In this document: positions 1-7,990 of the stretch, piece by piece
Numbering within the stretch: position 1 is the first letter of the stretch
Layout: each line of letters begins with the position of its first letter
Origin: Dulcicalothrix desertica PCC 7102
GTDB taxonomy: Bacteria > Cyanobacteriota > Cyanobacteriia > Cyanobacteriales > Nostocaceae
Length of the DNA stretch: 64,000 nt
Direction: 5' to 3'
NCBI RefSeq assembly: GCF_003991905.1
Contig: NZ_RSCL01000015.1
Location: forward strand, 64,001-128,000
Translations under genes and position numbers: made by a program
Notes under the pieces: generated by a model
What the model was told of the DNA's origin: nothing
The model's database searches: none
What the model saw: the letters and a program-made list of their open reading frames with translations, nothing else

Positions 1-531
1 TAAGATGCCAAACCCCTGTTTCAACCTCTAAACAAAGCCTAAAAACAGCTAACACTGTACTTAGACCAGAGATAGATACCAAAAACATAAATACTAATCA
101 TCTGGTCAAGGGTAGCGCAGTGTGGGCATCCGCAAAAATATCCTTTTAGCCATCCCGCAGGATTAGCCCTGAGACAGCCCCAACGCCCCGTAGGTCGCGA
201 ACTTCGCTTGCATAGCCAGCAACCGCTCATCAATGCCACGGTAGAGCGGTTAACCTGCGGAGATGTCTAAAGCTATTATCTGTGGGTAAAGTCTCTGGAA
301 GGCACTAAAACCCGCGCTTTTGGCAGAAGCGTTAGAGATATTACTGTATGGCAATCAAGCATTGATTCATATCTCTGATTAATAATCTTTAAAATTCACC
401 GCATAAAAATATTGCACTGAGCAATAAATATGTTAAAATAGTGTTATGAATAGCCCAGAAAATATGGCACAAAAAAATATATTGTGGCTGTTCCGCAGAA
501 ATAATTTACGAGAAAAATAAGGAATAAAGTC
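1..531. other. Non-coding stretch at window start
   Basis: No convincing gene. The only ORF of any length (39-239, minus) has no family resemblance and biased low-complexity composition. A candidate promoter, TTGCAC at 412-417 and TAAAAT at 434-439 with 16-bp spacing, precedes the 532 gene. A 24-codon ORF at 446-520 ends just before it, but it has no visible ribosome binding site. Confidence 0.4.
412..439 (+). promoter_or_regulatory. Candidate sigma-70-type promoter for the 532 gene
   Basis: TTGCAC and TAAAAT hexamers are separated by 16 bp about 90 bp upstream of the start at 532. Judged by eye only; the region is AT-rich, so a chance match is quite possible. Confidence 0.3.
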
Positions 532-1203
532 ATGGGAGAAGCGCGAAGAAGAAAAGGTTTTGACCCGAACTATGGGAATAAAACGACAGAGCAACAAGCA
601 TTAGAGATTTGGGAGAAAATACAAAAAAATAAACCTGAAACTTATTCAATAGATTTAGGTTTATCAGTAGCAGCAGAGTTTGGGACGAAGAGATTTAATT
701 TAAGATTTGGCACAGGTGAATACCAATGGTGTGTTTTTCCTTATAAAAAGTTCACAGGGATAACAGTAGTGCTTCCAGGGTTTATTATAGATACAACATT
801 GTATACAGAACAAAGAATAATAACATTGGAATATCCCTTGAAGCACAACAAAGAAACTCTTGATATAATTTCAGAGTTGTTAATGAATGAAGGCTTAGAA
901 GTATTTGCGGATTGGGGTAATAGATACGCAACAAAGGGAATTAATTCTGATTTGGCATCACTGAAAAAACACAGGGATTTTAAAGAGTTGGTAGTTCCGA
1001 TTAAGTTCACTGAAAAGAGCTTAGAAAAGATACGAACAGCAATAGCGGAAATGAACCAAGGCAAGCAAGTTAATCAGACAACAAAGGATTTGGTTTCGAG
1101 TACTGTAGTAGAAGTACCAACAGAGAATGTGTTTTATTTTACAGATGGCACCAATAAAACTCCACAGCAGCTTATTAGAGAACTAGAAGATAGAACAGCG
1201 TAA
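532..1203 (+). CDS. Hypothetical protein (MGEARRRK N-terminus)
   Basis: A 223-residue soluble protein of unknown function. It opens with MGEARRRKGFDPNYG, a basic N-terminus I associate with various uncharacterised cyanobacterial proteins, often on accessory DNA. No membrane segment, signal peptide or recognisable catalytic motif is visible. The start ATG follows AAGGAATAAAGTC, which gives a weak ribosome binding site. The next gene starts 8 bp downstream on the same strand, so the two are probably co-transcribed. It belongs to the integrated element. A real gene is likely from its length, codon use and absence of a better reading frame; the opposite-strand ORF inside it is a shadow. Confidence 0.65.
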   Translation: MGEARRRKGFDPNYGNKTTEQQALEIWEKIQKNKPETYSIDLGLSVAAEFGTKRFNLRFGTGEYQWCVFPYKKFTGITVVLPGFIIDTTLYTEQRIITLEYPLKHNKETLDIISELLMNEGLEVFADWGNRYATKGINSDLASLKKHRDFKELVVPIKFTEKSLEKIRTAIAEMNQGKQVNQTTKDLVSSTVVEVPTENVFYFTDGTNKTPQQLIRELEDRTA

Positions 1204-1211
1204 TAAAAACA

Positions 1212-1517
1212 ATGATTAACTTAGAATTAATTGGCACTGATTTAGGATTATTAATAAATGTGTTGGATGTTGACCTGCAATATCACCTATTGGAAGTAGA
1301 AACATCGGCAGGGAAATATTGCATAAGTCCGTTAGCAGCCTGTAGTGATTACGATAAAAATGAACTTGATGAATATGATAGACATTTCTCGAAAGCAGTA
1401 ACAGCGTTTGAATCAGTGGAACATTTTAAGGACAACCCTGATACAAATATTTTGATTAGCGTAGATATATTTGGTGCTGGTTATTTGAATTGTCAAGATT
1501 ATTCACTATTAGGTTAA
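1212..1517 (+). CDS. Hypothetical protein, 101 residues
   Basis: Small acidic soluble protein that starts 8 bp after the previous stop and probably shares its transcript. No motif was recognised. The spacing suggests the pair act together, but nothing in the sequence says how. It sits at the left of the integrated element among other small unknown genes, a layout typical of plasmid accessory regions. Confidence 0.55.
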   Translation: MINLELIGTDLGLLINVLDVDLQYHLLEVETSAGKYCISPLAACSDYDKNELDEYDRHFSKAVTAFESVEHFKDNPDTNILISVDIFGAGYLNCQDYSLLG

Positions 1518-1564
1518 TCTAGCGTCTGAAACAGCGTTTACAGTCTTCGACCGAAAGCTTCGCA

Positions 1565-1801
1565 TTACATACAATCAATAAGTTGATATAGCATTTGTTC
1601 ATCGGAAGAATCAAGGTCATCTACATTAAAAGTTACATTGGTTCCATCATTGAAATAAAGCGTAAACTCTTCGCTGTTTAAATAATCTTCGCCATCAAAA
1701 TCCCAGTCGTTTACTTCGCGGATATCATAATCTTTTCCATCGATAGTTATCAAGAAAAATCTTTCTTGAGCTTCCTTGAGTTCTTTCGCAAAATCGTTCA
1801 T
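1565..1801 (-). CDS. Small acidic hypothetical protein
   Basis: A 78-residue, strongly acidic protein (many D and E, as in the stretch DWDFDGEDYLNSEEF). An AAGGA ribosome binding site sits about 8 bp before the ATG at 1801, which supports the start. It converges on the 532-1517 pair. Strong acidity and small size are seen in anti-restriction or antitoxin-like DNA mimics, but that is only a compositional resemblance; no family was recognised. Confidence 0.5.
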   Translation of the reverse strand: MNDFAKELKEAQERFFLITIDGKDYDIREVNDWDFDGEDYLNSEEFTLYFNDGTNVTFNVDDLDSSDEQMLYQLIDCM

Positions 1802-2101
1802 TGCTTTAATTCCTTGATATATCTTCTAAATAGATTATAGCATTTCATCATGTAATTTCACAGACTTTACACATCAAATGTGTGCCTTGAAAACCTTTCG
1901 CAGCAATGCTTACCAAGATTACTTACACCTCAGATGGATGTCTTGGAATAATCTTTGAAAAGCATTGCAAAATTCCCCAAGGATAATGTACAATAGAAAT
2001 ATCAAAGCACTTACACCTCAAAAACAAAACCTCAAAGTGTTTCACAGAAAGAATTTAAGGTAAGCACTGACATATCAGCAGGGAAACCTCAAAAGGTATT
2101 T

Positions 2102-3652
2102 ATGGAAAATATTTTAGCAGAAAGAATAACAGTAGAGTACGGTGGTCAAAGCATCAGTGGGATAGCGCTGAAAAAGAACTCAAGAAATTCCTTCGGGAAC
2201 CCCAATGCGTTTGTATCAAAGAAAGATTTAATGATAGCGTTCCCTGGATTAACAGAGGTAAGGTTACAGAAAGCGCTACAACGGGGTAAATTTATAGCCA
2301 AAACTATTGATACGACCATTGATTGTTATCGTGTGCAAGCGGTGAACATTAACAATGAGATTTTCTATAAATTTAGTTTGCTAAAAAATATCCTTGATAA
2401 ATTAGCTTTAAAAAGACCTTATATCGATAGTTTGCGTAAAGCTTACTTTAGTGGTGAACCAGGGAAGAAGCGTAATAGGACACCAGGAACAATATCAAAG
2501 TCTCAGCCCAAGAGCCAAGCTTTAAGGCAGCTTCCCGCGAGTTTAATCGGTGAATGGCTCAAAGCTTGCCAACCGTTAGAAGATAATGAATATGGGGCAA
2601 CGAACAAATGCAATATAGATAAGCAGTATTGGGACGAAGATTATTTTGTAAAGTTCGAGGAACAACCGCTGCGAACATTCTTGGAATTAAGTGATGAAAT
2701 TAACTCTGTTATCTGGCAATGTGATAACACAATATATTGCGATGATATATATATATCGCATGATTATAATAATAGTCCGCACTGTATCTTGCAAAAACTT
2801 TTTGAATATAACCTTGTATTTATTGACAAACCAGTAGCCAAAGCTGCCACAGCGAAAGAAATCTTTGATTTAGGTGTAAGTAAGTTTAGTGATGATGGTT
2901 CAGTGGGTGGTGTCGAAGATTTTCAAAGAGTTTTATTAGAGTACGCATTGTTAAACCACCGCTGGGACATCTTAGCGGCGTTCGAGGTAGGTAACAGAAA
3001 ACCTATCGATAGAAAAGCTTATTGGACTAAGGTCTACAGCGAGCAACTAGGGAAAGAAAGCGTTAATTATTGGCAATGGCTACCCAACAAAGAATGTCTA
3101 GAGATTTGCGAGGAATTAACTTGGTTACTTTCGTTAGATAAACCCAGTAACGATACCTTGATTGTTTTAAATGTCTTACCCAAAGGTCAAAATCCGTTCG
3201 GTGAAGCCAAGGATTATAATTCTAAAGATTTTGGTTCATGGGCGACTAGACCCGCGTTTATAGACTGGAATAGCACCCGCCGAACAGAAACAAGAAGCGC
3301 TTTCAGAGAATGGCATGAGACAACCTTGAAGTTGATTGGCAAGGATAAACTCGAAGCTATCTACAAAACCTGTTACAGGATAACCTGGGATATCATCGAG
3401 GAAATTATTGACCAATTCTCTGGACACTGGTGGGAAGTTTTAGGGGTATCATCCACGGCTAGTCCAGAGCTTATCAAAGCTGCTTATAAAAATCTTGCCA
3501 AGAGATATCACCCTGATGTTAACCCTAATGGGCAGGCAAAGATGGTTATCATCAATGCTGCTTTTGAAGAATTCGAGAAAACAATCAAAAAAAACAAAGA
3601 CATGTCTTTAGATGAAATGATTGAATATGTCCGCAAACAGACAGCTAGATAA
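2102..3652 (+). CDS. J-domain protein with unknown N-terminal region
   Basis: 516 residues. The last 75 hold a typical J domain (about residues 443-492) with helix II basic residues and the HPD tripeptide at about 470-472 in RYHPDVNP, the contact that stimulates Hsp70 (DnaK) ATPase. The J domain is C-terminal, not N-terminal as in DnaJ, and no G/F region, zinc fingers or CTD follow. The first 440 residues match nothing I recognise; an early basic stretch KKRNRTPGTISKSQPKSQ (about 121-140) could be a flexible linker. An AAGG sequence lies just before the ATG. J-domain proteins on plasmids often recruit DnaK to remodel replication or transfer complexes; that role is inferred here from its place on the same element as Rep. 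Confidence 0.75.
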   Translation: MENILAERITVEYGGQSISGIALKKNSRNSFGNPNAFVSKKDLMIAFPGLTEVRLQKALQRGKFIAKTIDTTIDCYRVQAVNINNEIFYKFSLLKNILDKLALKRPYIDSLRKAYFSGEPGKKRNRTPGTISKSQPKSQALRQLPASLIGEWLKACQPLEDNEYGATNKCNIDKQYWDEDYFVKFEEQPLRTFLELSDEINSVIWQCDNTIYCDDIYISHDYNNSPHCILQKLFEYNLVFIDKPVAKAATAKEIFDLGVSKFSDDGSVGGVEDFQRVLLEYALLNHRWDILAAFEVGNRKPIDRKAYWTKVYSEQLGKESVNYWQWLPNKECLEICEELTWLLSLDKPSNDTLIVLNVLPKGQNPFGEAKDYNSKDFGSWATRPAFIDWNSTRRTETRSAFREWHETTLKLIGKDKLEAIYKTCYRITWDIIEEIIDQFSGHWWEVLGVSSTASPELIKAAYKNLAKRYHPDVNPNGQAKMVIINAAFEEFEKTIKKNKDMSLDEMIEYVRKQTAR

Positions 3653-3775
3653 TTCTGTTAATTTCTCAAAGCTATAGCCAGAGCATTTTCTAGCGTTCGC
3701 ACATCGAAAATTTCAATGTACTTTACAGAAAATATCACTAATGTACTAGCTTTGTTAGATTGACCAATGGTAATA

Positions 3776-3967
3776 CTAGCGCTGCATTTTTGCCAATATC
3801 TCTGGTGAAATCTGATGTACTATCCGCGAAGTTTCTAGCGGCAACCAATCAGGATTATTTTGCTGGTGTTCAATAAAACGTTCTTCGCTCCAGATTACTA
3901 ACGGACTATCGATAGTTTCAATGAAGCCAACAAAGACAAGTTCGGTAATATTCTTTGAGATATCCAT
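3776..3967 (-). CDS. Small hypothetical protein
   Basis: The reading frame can start with TTG at 3979 or ATG at 3967; I prefer the ATG, giving 63 residues beginning MDISKNITELVF. The sequence reads as a compact folded protein (SPLVIWSEERFIEHQQ) but matches no family I know. No strong ribosome binding site is visible. It lies alone between the J-domain gene and a 1.5-kb stretch without genes. Confidence 0.4.
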   Translation of the reverse strand: MDISKNITELVFVGFIETIDSPLVIWSEERFIEHQQNNPDWLPLETSRIVHQISPEILAKMQR

Positions 3968-3979
3968 AACATTAATCAA

Positions 3980-5524
3980 GGAAAATATCAGTATACAATC
4001 TAAAGTTACCTTTTTAGATTAATGTTACGCTGAATCGCTAAAACAACCATATATAAGCTTTACGGATTAACTTTTTGATATTTTACTGGACAATCATAGA
4101 ATATCAGTAGCAAAATCCTTGAAAGTACTGCTGGACGGTCTTAAGGGACTATTTAGTGCTTCACCCGTGGATTAATTGCAAAATGATTTACGCAAATCGC
4201 TCCTAAAAGACCGTACAGCAATATTTTCAGGCTGTGCATAACAAGTTAAGTTATAGAAATAAACACTAGTCATGCACACTAAAAAAGCCTACTAATCATT
4301 TAATCTTTAAAAAGCTTCTTTGTACAAATTGGAAATAGGTCACGTAATCATATTTACTGTTAGCTAGTGGACAGTCGCAAGACGCTCGCACACTATCTTA
4401 AAGTTGGCTCGCAGCTAGAATCCTTACTATCCAAGGCATTTCTCTAGAAATCGATTTTAAGGGCAATACAGAGGACATTCAGCAAAGGTATAATCCCACG
4501 GCTAGCATCTTTAAGGTGGCTTGCTGGACGTGCTACCGATGGCAATCTGTGTATCTGACAGCGTGCAGCTAATGGTGCCACCAGGGGACAGCTACCTACA
4601 GCTAAAAATCCTTGAAACAATTGCTGTGGTTAAATCAGTGGCAACAGCTAAGGAGCCAAGTTCGCCGCTCCAGCCCACCAGTTCCCCTCTGGAGCCGAAC
4701 AGTGCTAAAAATCCTTGAAAGTATTGCTAGTGCTGGATTCTTTGGTGGAGCCATGAAGCTTAAACCATGATTTTCCGAACAGTAAACCACCACCCATAAT
4801 AGAAGTCGGCTAAAAACATTGCTTGAGGCTTTATTGGTCAATTCCGTGGATATTTCCGTAAATCTGTCCAATATTGCCAGTCGCCTATAATTCTTGCTGG
4901 TGCCTGCGGTTAGCTGTTGGAAGACCATCAGAGATATAGCTTAATGGGCATCTAGTAATGGTAGGACGAAGTACTTGCGAAGCTAAATGGCTTTTGGGAC
5001 TTGCCACAGATGACCCACAAAAAGTCTATTGGATTATCCAAGAAAAAGCTCCGTAAAGTGCTGTGGCTGGTCTTTTGGGACTGGTGAATAAGACCCACAA
5101 TAGTAATAAAAAAACCTTGGTGGTAGCACCGCTACTTCGTGCGAAGCATGTCATGCACACTAAACGATTAGATGGTCATCTAAATAAGATTCACTAGTAA
5201 CCGCTGATGGTGAACATTGATACTAGCTGTGATGGTGCCTGCGGGTGCCTATCAGAGATATAACGATATATCGGTATCGATGAGTCTGTGATGGACAAAC
5301 TGTCTTTGACAATCATCAGTGAACGACCGTTCGGTCATTCTTTAAAGTTTGTTTCGTGGGTGGGGGTTCTGCGGTATTCCCATCGATAAACCGTAGATTT
5401 AATGCGTAAATAAATCTTTGGTAGTTATCGATACTGCCAACCAGTGAATTACTACTGAGGAAGCTATCAAAATTAAACCACCCCAGAATCTAATCTAAGG
5501 TGGTTCAATGTTGTTATCAAGGAA
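3980..5524. other. 1.5-kb gene-poor stretch with degenerate repeats
   Basis: No convincing gene in either strand; the ORFs present (for example 4521-4718 plus and 4635-4928 minus) look random and lack ribosome binding sites. A roughly 22-bp unit with core AAAATCCTTGAAA occurs at about 4111, 4601 and 4704. The 15-mer GTCATGCACACTAAA occurs at 4269-4283 and 5150-5164. Phrases such as CTGTGGCTGGTCTTTTGGGA and GACCCACAA also recur in altered form. It could be a decayed gene region or a repeat-bearing control region. Confidence 0.4.
4111..4729 (+). repeat. Dispersed degenerate ~22-bp repeats (AAAATCCTTGAAA core)
   Basis: Three same-strand copies lie at about 4111-4133, 4601-4626 and 4704-4729. 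Copies two and three share GCTAAAAATCCTTGAAA exactly, then diverge at CAATTGCTG versus GTATTGCTA. Copy one has GCAAAATCCTTGAAAGTACTGCT. Spacing is irregular (about 490 and 103 bp), which argues against classical iterons. Confidence 0.5.
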
Positions 5525-5734
5525 TTAATCCTTGGGACTATCTTCGCTGTCTTCTTGGGCAATATTCCGCTGGTACATCTCAATATATAAAGCCTTAAGC
5601 GCTTTCATTGGTTTGCTACGGGATATCGCTGAATTTAGCCACGGTTTTGTCTGTTGTATAGCTCGTTGCTTCGGTGTCAGTGGGAACTCTATCGGTTTTA
5701 ACACTGCATCATCTTCGGGTAAATCTGTAAACAT
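5525..5734 (-). CDS. Small hypothetical protein (TPKQRAIxQTKPWLNS motif)
   Basis: 69 residues. The segment LTPKQRAIQQTKPWLNS resembles a short motif found at the N-terminus of many small phage- or element-borne cyanobacterial proteins of unknown role. Its start lies 2 bp after the stop of the HNH-AP2 gene upstream, so the two should be translated from one message. The charged C-terminus (EDSEDSPKD) looks disordered. Confidence 0.5.
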   Translation of the reverse strand: MFTDLPEDDAVLKPIEFPLTPKQRAIQQTKPWLNSAISRSKPMKALKALYIEMYQRNIAQEDSEDSPKD

Positions 5735-5736
5735 AT

Positions 5737-6213
5737 TTATTCTCTATCAAAGTTTAAAACAGCGAACTCACCATGATAAAGTTTTGCGACATTATCATAT
5801 GCAATTGCAGCAGCGATTTTATCTGTGAATGTTCCTAGATGTTTAATTTTGCCGTTTACCTTGATACGCGCTATCCATTTATTGCTGGAATGCCTGTGAA
5901 CTCCCTTAAATCCTGATTTATTGTTTTTTCGTTTGGTGCGGTTCCAAGAATTTTGACTAGCGGTAGCTTCCCTTAGATTAATTCTGCGGTTGTCTAATGG
6001 ATTTCGATTAATATGGTCTACCACTAAAGTTTTATCGAAGCCCATCCTTTTTGTAACTAACTTGTGAAATTTAATAAGTTTACCTTCGACCCACCCTTGA
6101 AGATAACCCCTGCCGTCAACATACCACGAATCAACACCATTAAATGTTAAACCAAGTAGGTCAGTGTCTTGATTATCGATAAGAACTTCGCGTACTTTTA
6201 TTGAAAATATCAT
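5737..6213 (-). CDS. HNH-AP2 homing endonuclease-like protein
   Basis: 158 residues with two recognisable parts. The HNH nuclease core lies at about residues 45-92: a histidine in KFHKLV, then VVDHINRNPLDNRRINLR carrying the DH and asparagines of the beta-beta-alpha metal fold. An AP2 DNA-binding domain follows at about 100-156 (SGFKGVHRHSSNKWIARI ... HLGTFTDKIAAAIAYD). This HNH-AP2 pairing is known from free-standing homing endonucleases of phages and plasmids, which cut at specific sites and spread by repair. The length fits a complete member. It leads a two-gene unit with the 69-residue gene 2 bp downstream. Confidence 0.85.
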   Translation of the reverse strand: MIFSIKVREVLIDNQDTDLLGLTFNGVDSWYVDGRGYLQGWVEGKLIKFHKLVTKRMGFDKTLVVDHINRNPLDNRRINLREATASQNSWNRTKRKNNKSGFKGVHRHSSNKWIARIKVNGKIKHLGTFTDKIAAAIAYDNVAKLYHGEFAVLNFDRE

Positions 6214-6534
6214 AAAAGTTTCTCCGGTAAATATAAGGGTGTTCGTTAATAGTTTAGTCTAATGGTAAATTTGATGATTTGAATCGCTGGAATACCTAAT
6301 CCCAGGTCATCGCCCCAGTTTTAAGCTACTATTTGATTATTTTTGTACGAACCACTGGCGAACCGTGTGCGGAACCTTGTGCGGAACCTTGTGCGGAACC
6401 TTGTACGGCGTACAAGGTTGATTGTACCGTAAAACCCTCTCTGTTTTTTCAAAGTTCGCCCAAGGTCAAAATCAGTGAACATCAGCGGTCAATCTTTGAT
6501 GCTCAAATCAGCGCATCACTCACTGGTGATTCTA
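6214..6534. other. Non-coding spacer with short tandem repeats and hairpin
   Basis: No gene seen. The stretch holds a 12-bp tandem repeat and a perfect hairpin (listed separately). The ORF reading rightwards from 6333 is the translation of the repeat (repeated CAEP) running antisense to the 6535 gene and is not a believable protein. Confidence 0.4.
6357..6419. repeat. 12-bp tandem repeat ending in a perfect hairpin
   Basis: The unit GTGCGGAACCTT is repeated about three times with a leading variant copy, and the array runs into the inverted repeat AACCTTGTAC / GTACAAGGTT (6397-6419, 3-nt loop). The last repeat unit forms the left arm of the hairpin. A run of T follows about 25 bp later, so a terminator role on the plus strand is weak. 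Confidence 0.7.
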
Positions 6535-6798
6535 TTAATAAAGCTTCGCTAGCTCATCCAGGTGACGTTTCCAAGCTGGGCTATTGGTCTGCTTTGCAGC
6601 GTATAACTCTTGGGTTGTCGGTGGCACGTACTCTAAATCATTCACTGGTGCTTCTGCTGATGCTTCTGCTGATGGTTTACTGCGCCACTTCTCCGCTATT
6701 TCCTGTGATTGTTTTAGATACTCCGCTGCCTGCTCTTTTGCTAGTTTCGTTGCTCTGTCCATCTGCTGTAATAGCGATTCTGTCTCTGTTGTTTTCAT
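6535..6798 (-). CDS. Small coiled-coil-like hypothetical protein
   Basis: 87 residues, with an N-terminal half rich in E, K, Q and A (LLQQMDRATKLAKEQAAEYL) likely to form a long helix or coiled coil. AAGGA lies 6 bp before the ATG at 6798, a good ribosome binding site. A second minus-strand frame at 6677-6874 begins MKGNWATKEQQAALKAHNER and runs into this start. It may be a short upstream gene whose tail overlaps, or the true N-terminus of this gene separated by a frameshift near 6798. No family recognised. Confidence 0.5.
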   Translation of the reverse strand: MKTTETESLLQQMDRATKLAKEQAAEYLKQSQEIAEKWRSKPSAEASAEAPVNDLEYVPPTTQELYAAKQTNSPAWKRHLDELAKLY

Positions 6799-6874
6799 AT
6801 GATTCCTTTAATATACGTTCATTATGAGCCTTTAACGCTGCTTGTTGTTCTTTAGTTGCCCAGTTTCCTTTCAT
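6677..6874 (-). CDS. Possible short upstream ORF overlapping the 6535 gene
   Basis: 65 residues starting at 6874. The first 28 residues (MKGNWATKEQQAALKAHNER...) look protein-like, with a charged helix, while the remainder overlaps the next gene in another frame and looks arbitrary. Only the first part is credible. It could be translationally coupled to the 6798 start. Confidence 0.25.
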   Translation of the reverse strand: MKGNWATKEQQAALKAHNERILKESYENNRDRIAITADGQSNETSKRAGSGVSKTITGNSGEVAQ

Positions 6875-7101
6875 TAAATTATCCCTGATAGTTCCGCAAA
6901 TGGTTTCTATGACTGACTCACAGATTTATTTCCTGATACTATCATAGCATATTTTTTGGTGAGTATGCAGATTTGCATAGTAATATATTTTGCAGATTCA
7001 AATCCAAAGATAGCGACTGCTGGCATGATGCATCGGAGTCATATCAAGGGTTTGACCGTGGTAAAATGTTAAGAGAAAACTTTAATTAATATGTCACGAC
7101 A

Positions 7102-7146
7102 TTTTGTCGGAACTTCACTGAGTATCATTTAGTGAATCCGACAAAA
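7102..7146. terminator. Long inverted repeat, possible bidirectional terminator
   Basis: The left arm TTTTGTCGGAACTTCACT pairs with the right arm AGTGAATCCGACAAAA, with a 2-nt bulge and an 11-nt loop. Outer T and A runs on both sides suit a terminator working in either direction, although no long gene ends close by. It could instead be a small transposon end or a protein-binding palindrome. Confidence 0.45.
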
Positions 7147-7289
7147 AGTCCATTAGAGCCATCTCTAAATCAATCAAAGTCATTATCAGTAGTGCTTTCA
7201 GGAATCCGAAACTTTGGAGCTTATACGTAGATGCATTTCTCTGGATTTCTCGCGCAGCAGCATTAATGATATTCCCTAGGTTAGCCCCG

Positions 7290-7382
7290 CTAGAATGACC
7301 AGCAAGCTTCCTCTAGGATACTAGCCGTGGGATTATTCATTATTCATTCGTCCTCTGATTTGGGTCTAGAATGACCAGCAAG
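7290..7382 (+). repeat. 17-bp direct repeat pair
   Basis: CTAGAATGACCAGCAAG is present identically at 7290-7306 and 7366-7382, 76 bp apart, within a non-coding area of the integrated element. Confidence 0.6.
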
Positions 7383-7758
7383 GTCAATCTCTGATAGGGA
7401 CTGAGGTCTGAGCGCTGGAAACTTTGCGCGGGATAATTCATGAGTTATAAAACTCGAAATCTTCCCTGAACCCGTCCAACACAAGCCAGCAGTAAGTAGC
7501 ATCGTGTTTCTGTTCGTCGGTAAGAACATTGCTGAAAGCATCTTGGACAAATATAATGTGTAACCAATAATCGTAGGGCATTGGGAATTACCAGTAAAAT
7601 TTCAATGTTTTGTCTCAAGACGCTTGTTTGCTGGTTTGGTTCGCTGACTTTTTGCGCGCGGGATTTTAACCTATTCTTAACCCTTGGATTCATCTGCGAT
7701 TGGCTCACCCTTATCCGTTCTAATAGCCTATATCCCAATCCTGACTATTAAGTTAATA

Positions 7759-7923
7759 ATGGCTGCACCCACAATAGACTACCGCGAACTACGTATAGAG
7801 CCGATGTTTTTGAACAGTCTACAAAGGCTGAAACAGCGGTTTTGTCATCTGAAAAGCTTGCAAACGTTGCAAGGGGCTAAATCGCTGAAAGCCTTATACA
7901 GTAAACAAAAACCGCGTCCATAG
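7759..7923 (+). CDS. Possible small basic protein
   Basis: Reading from the ATG at 7759 gives 54 residues (MAAPTIDYRELRIEPMFLNS...), rich in K, R, L and Q. An upstream extension to 7684 has a hydrophobic run without a start signal. The stop falls inside the left arm of the inverted repeat at 7915-7963. It converges on the Rep gene. No family recognised; the gene is doubtful. Confidence 0.3.
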   Translation: MAAPTIDYRELRIEPMFLNSLQRLKQRFCHLKSLQTLQGAKSLKALYSKQKPRP

Positions 7924-7963
7924 CACCTATATTAGTCTTAAAGTAGTAGGTGGGCTATGGACG
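7915..7963. terminator. Inverted repeat between the small ORF and rep
   Basis: CGTCCATAGC-ACCTA on the left pairs with TAGGTGGGCTATGGACG on the right with a 2-nt bulge. It lies 28 bp past the end of rep (minus strand), so it is well placed to terminate the rep message; a short T run (GATTTTGG) follows on the plus side. Confidence 0.5.
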
Positions 7964-7990
7964 GATTTTGGAACCCCCCGTATCGAAACA

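Larger units (their letters stand above)
6875..7758. other. 884-bp stretch without a convincing gene
   Basis: Holds a strong hairpin (7102-7146) and a 17-bp direct repeat (7290-7306 and 7366-7382). ORFs on both strands (7344-7550 and 7445-7738 minus) overlap each other, lack ribosome binding sites and match nothing known. Confidence 0.4.

Noticed and set aside
39-239. Minus-strand 66-residue ORF
   Set aside because: No ribosome binding site, Cys/Trp-rich random-looking sequence and no family resemblance.
446-520. 24-codon upstream ORF (MNSPENMAQKN...) before the 532 gene
   Set aside because: It has no ribosome binding site and would lie at the transcription start of the candidate promoter. 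Too little to call a leader peptide.
4521-4928. Overlapping ORFs on both strands in the gene-poor region
   Set aside because: Mutually exclusive shadows with repeat-like content (SPLQPTSSPLEP) and no start signals.
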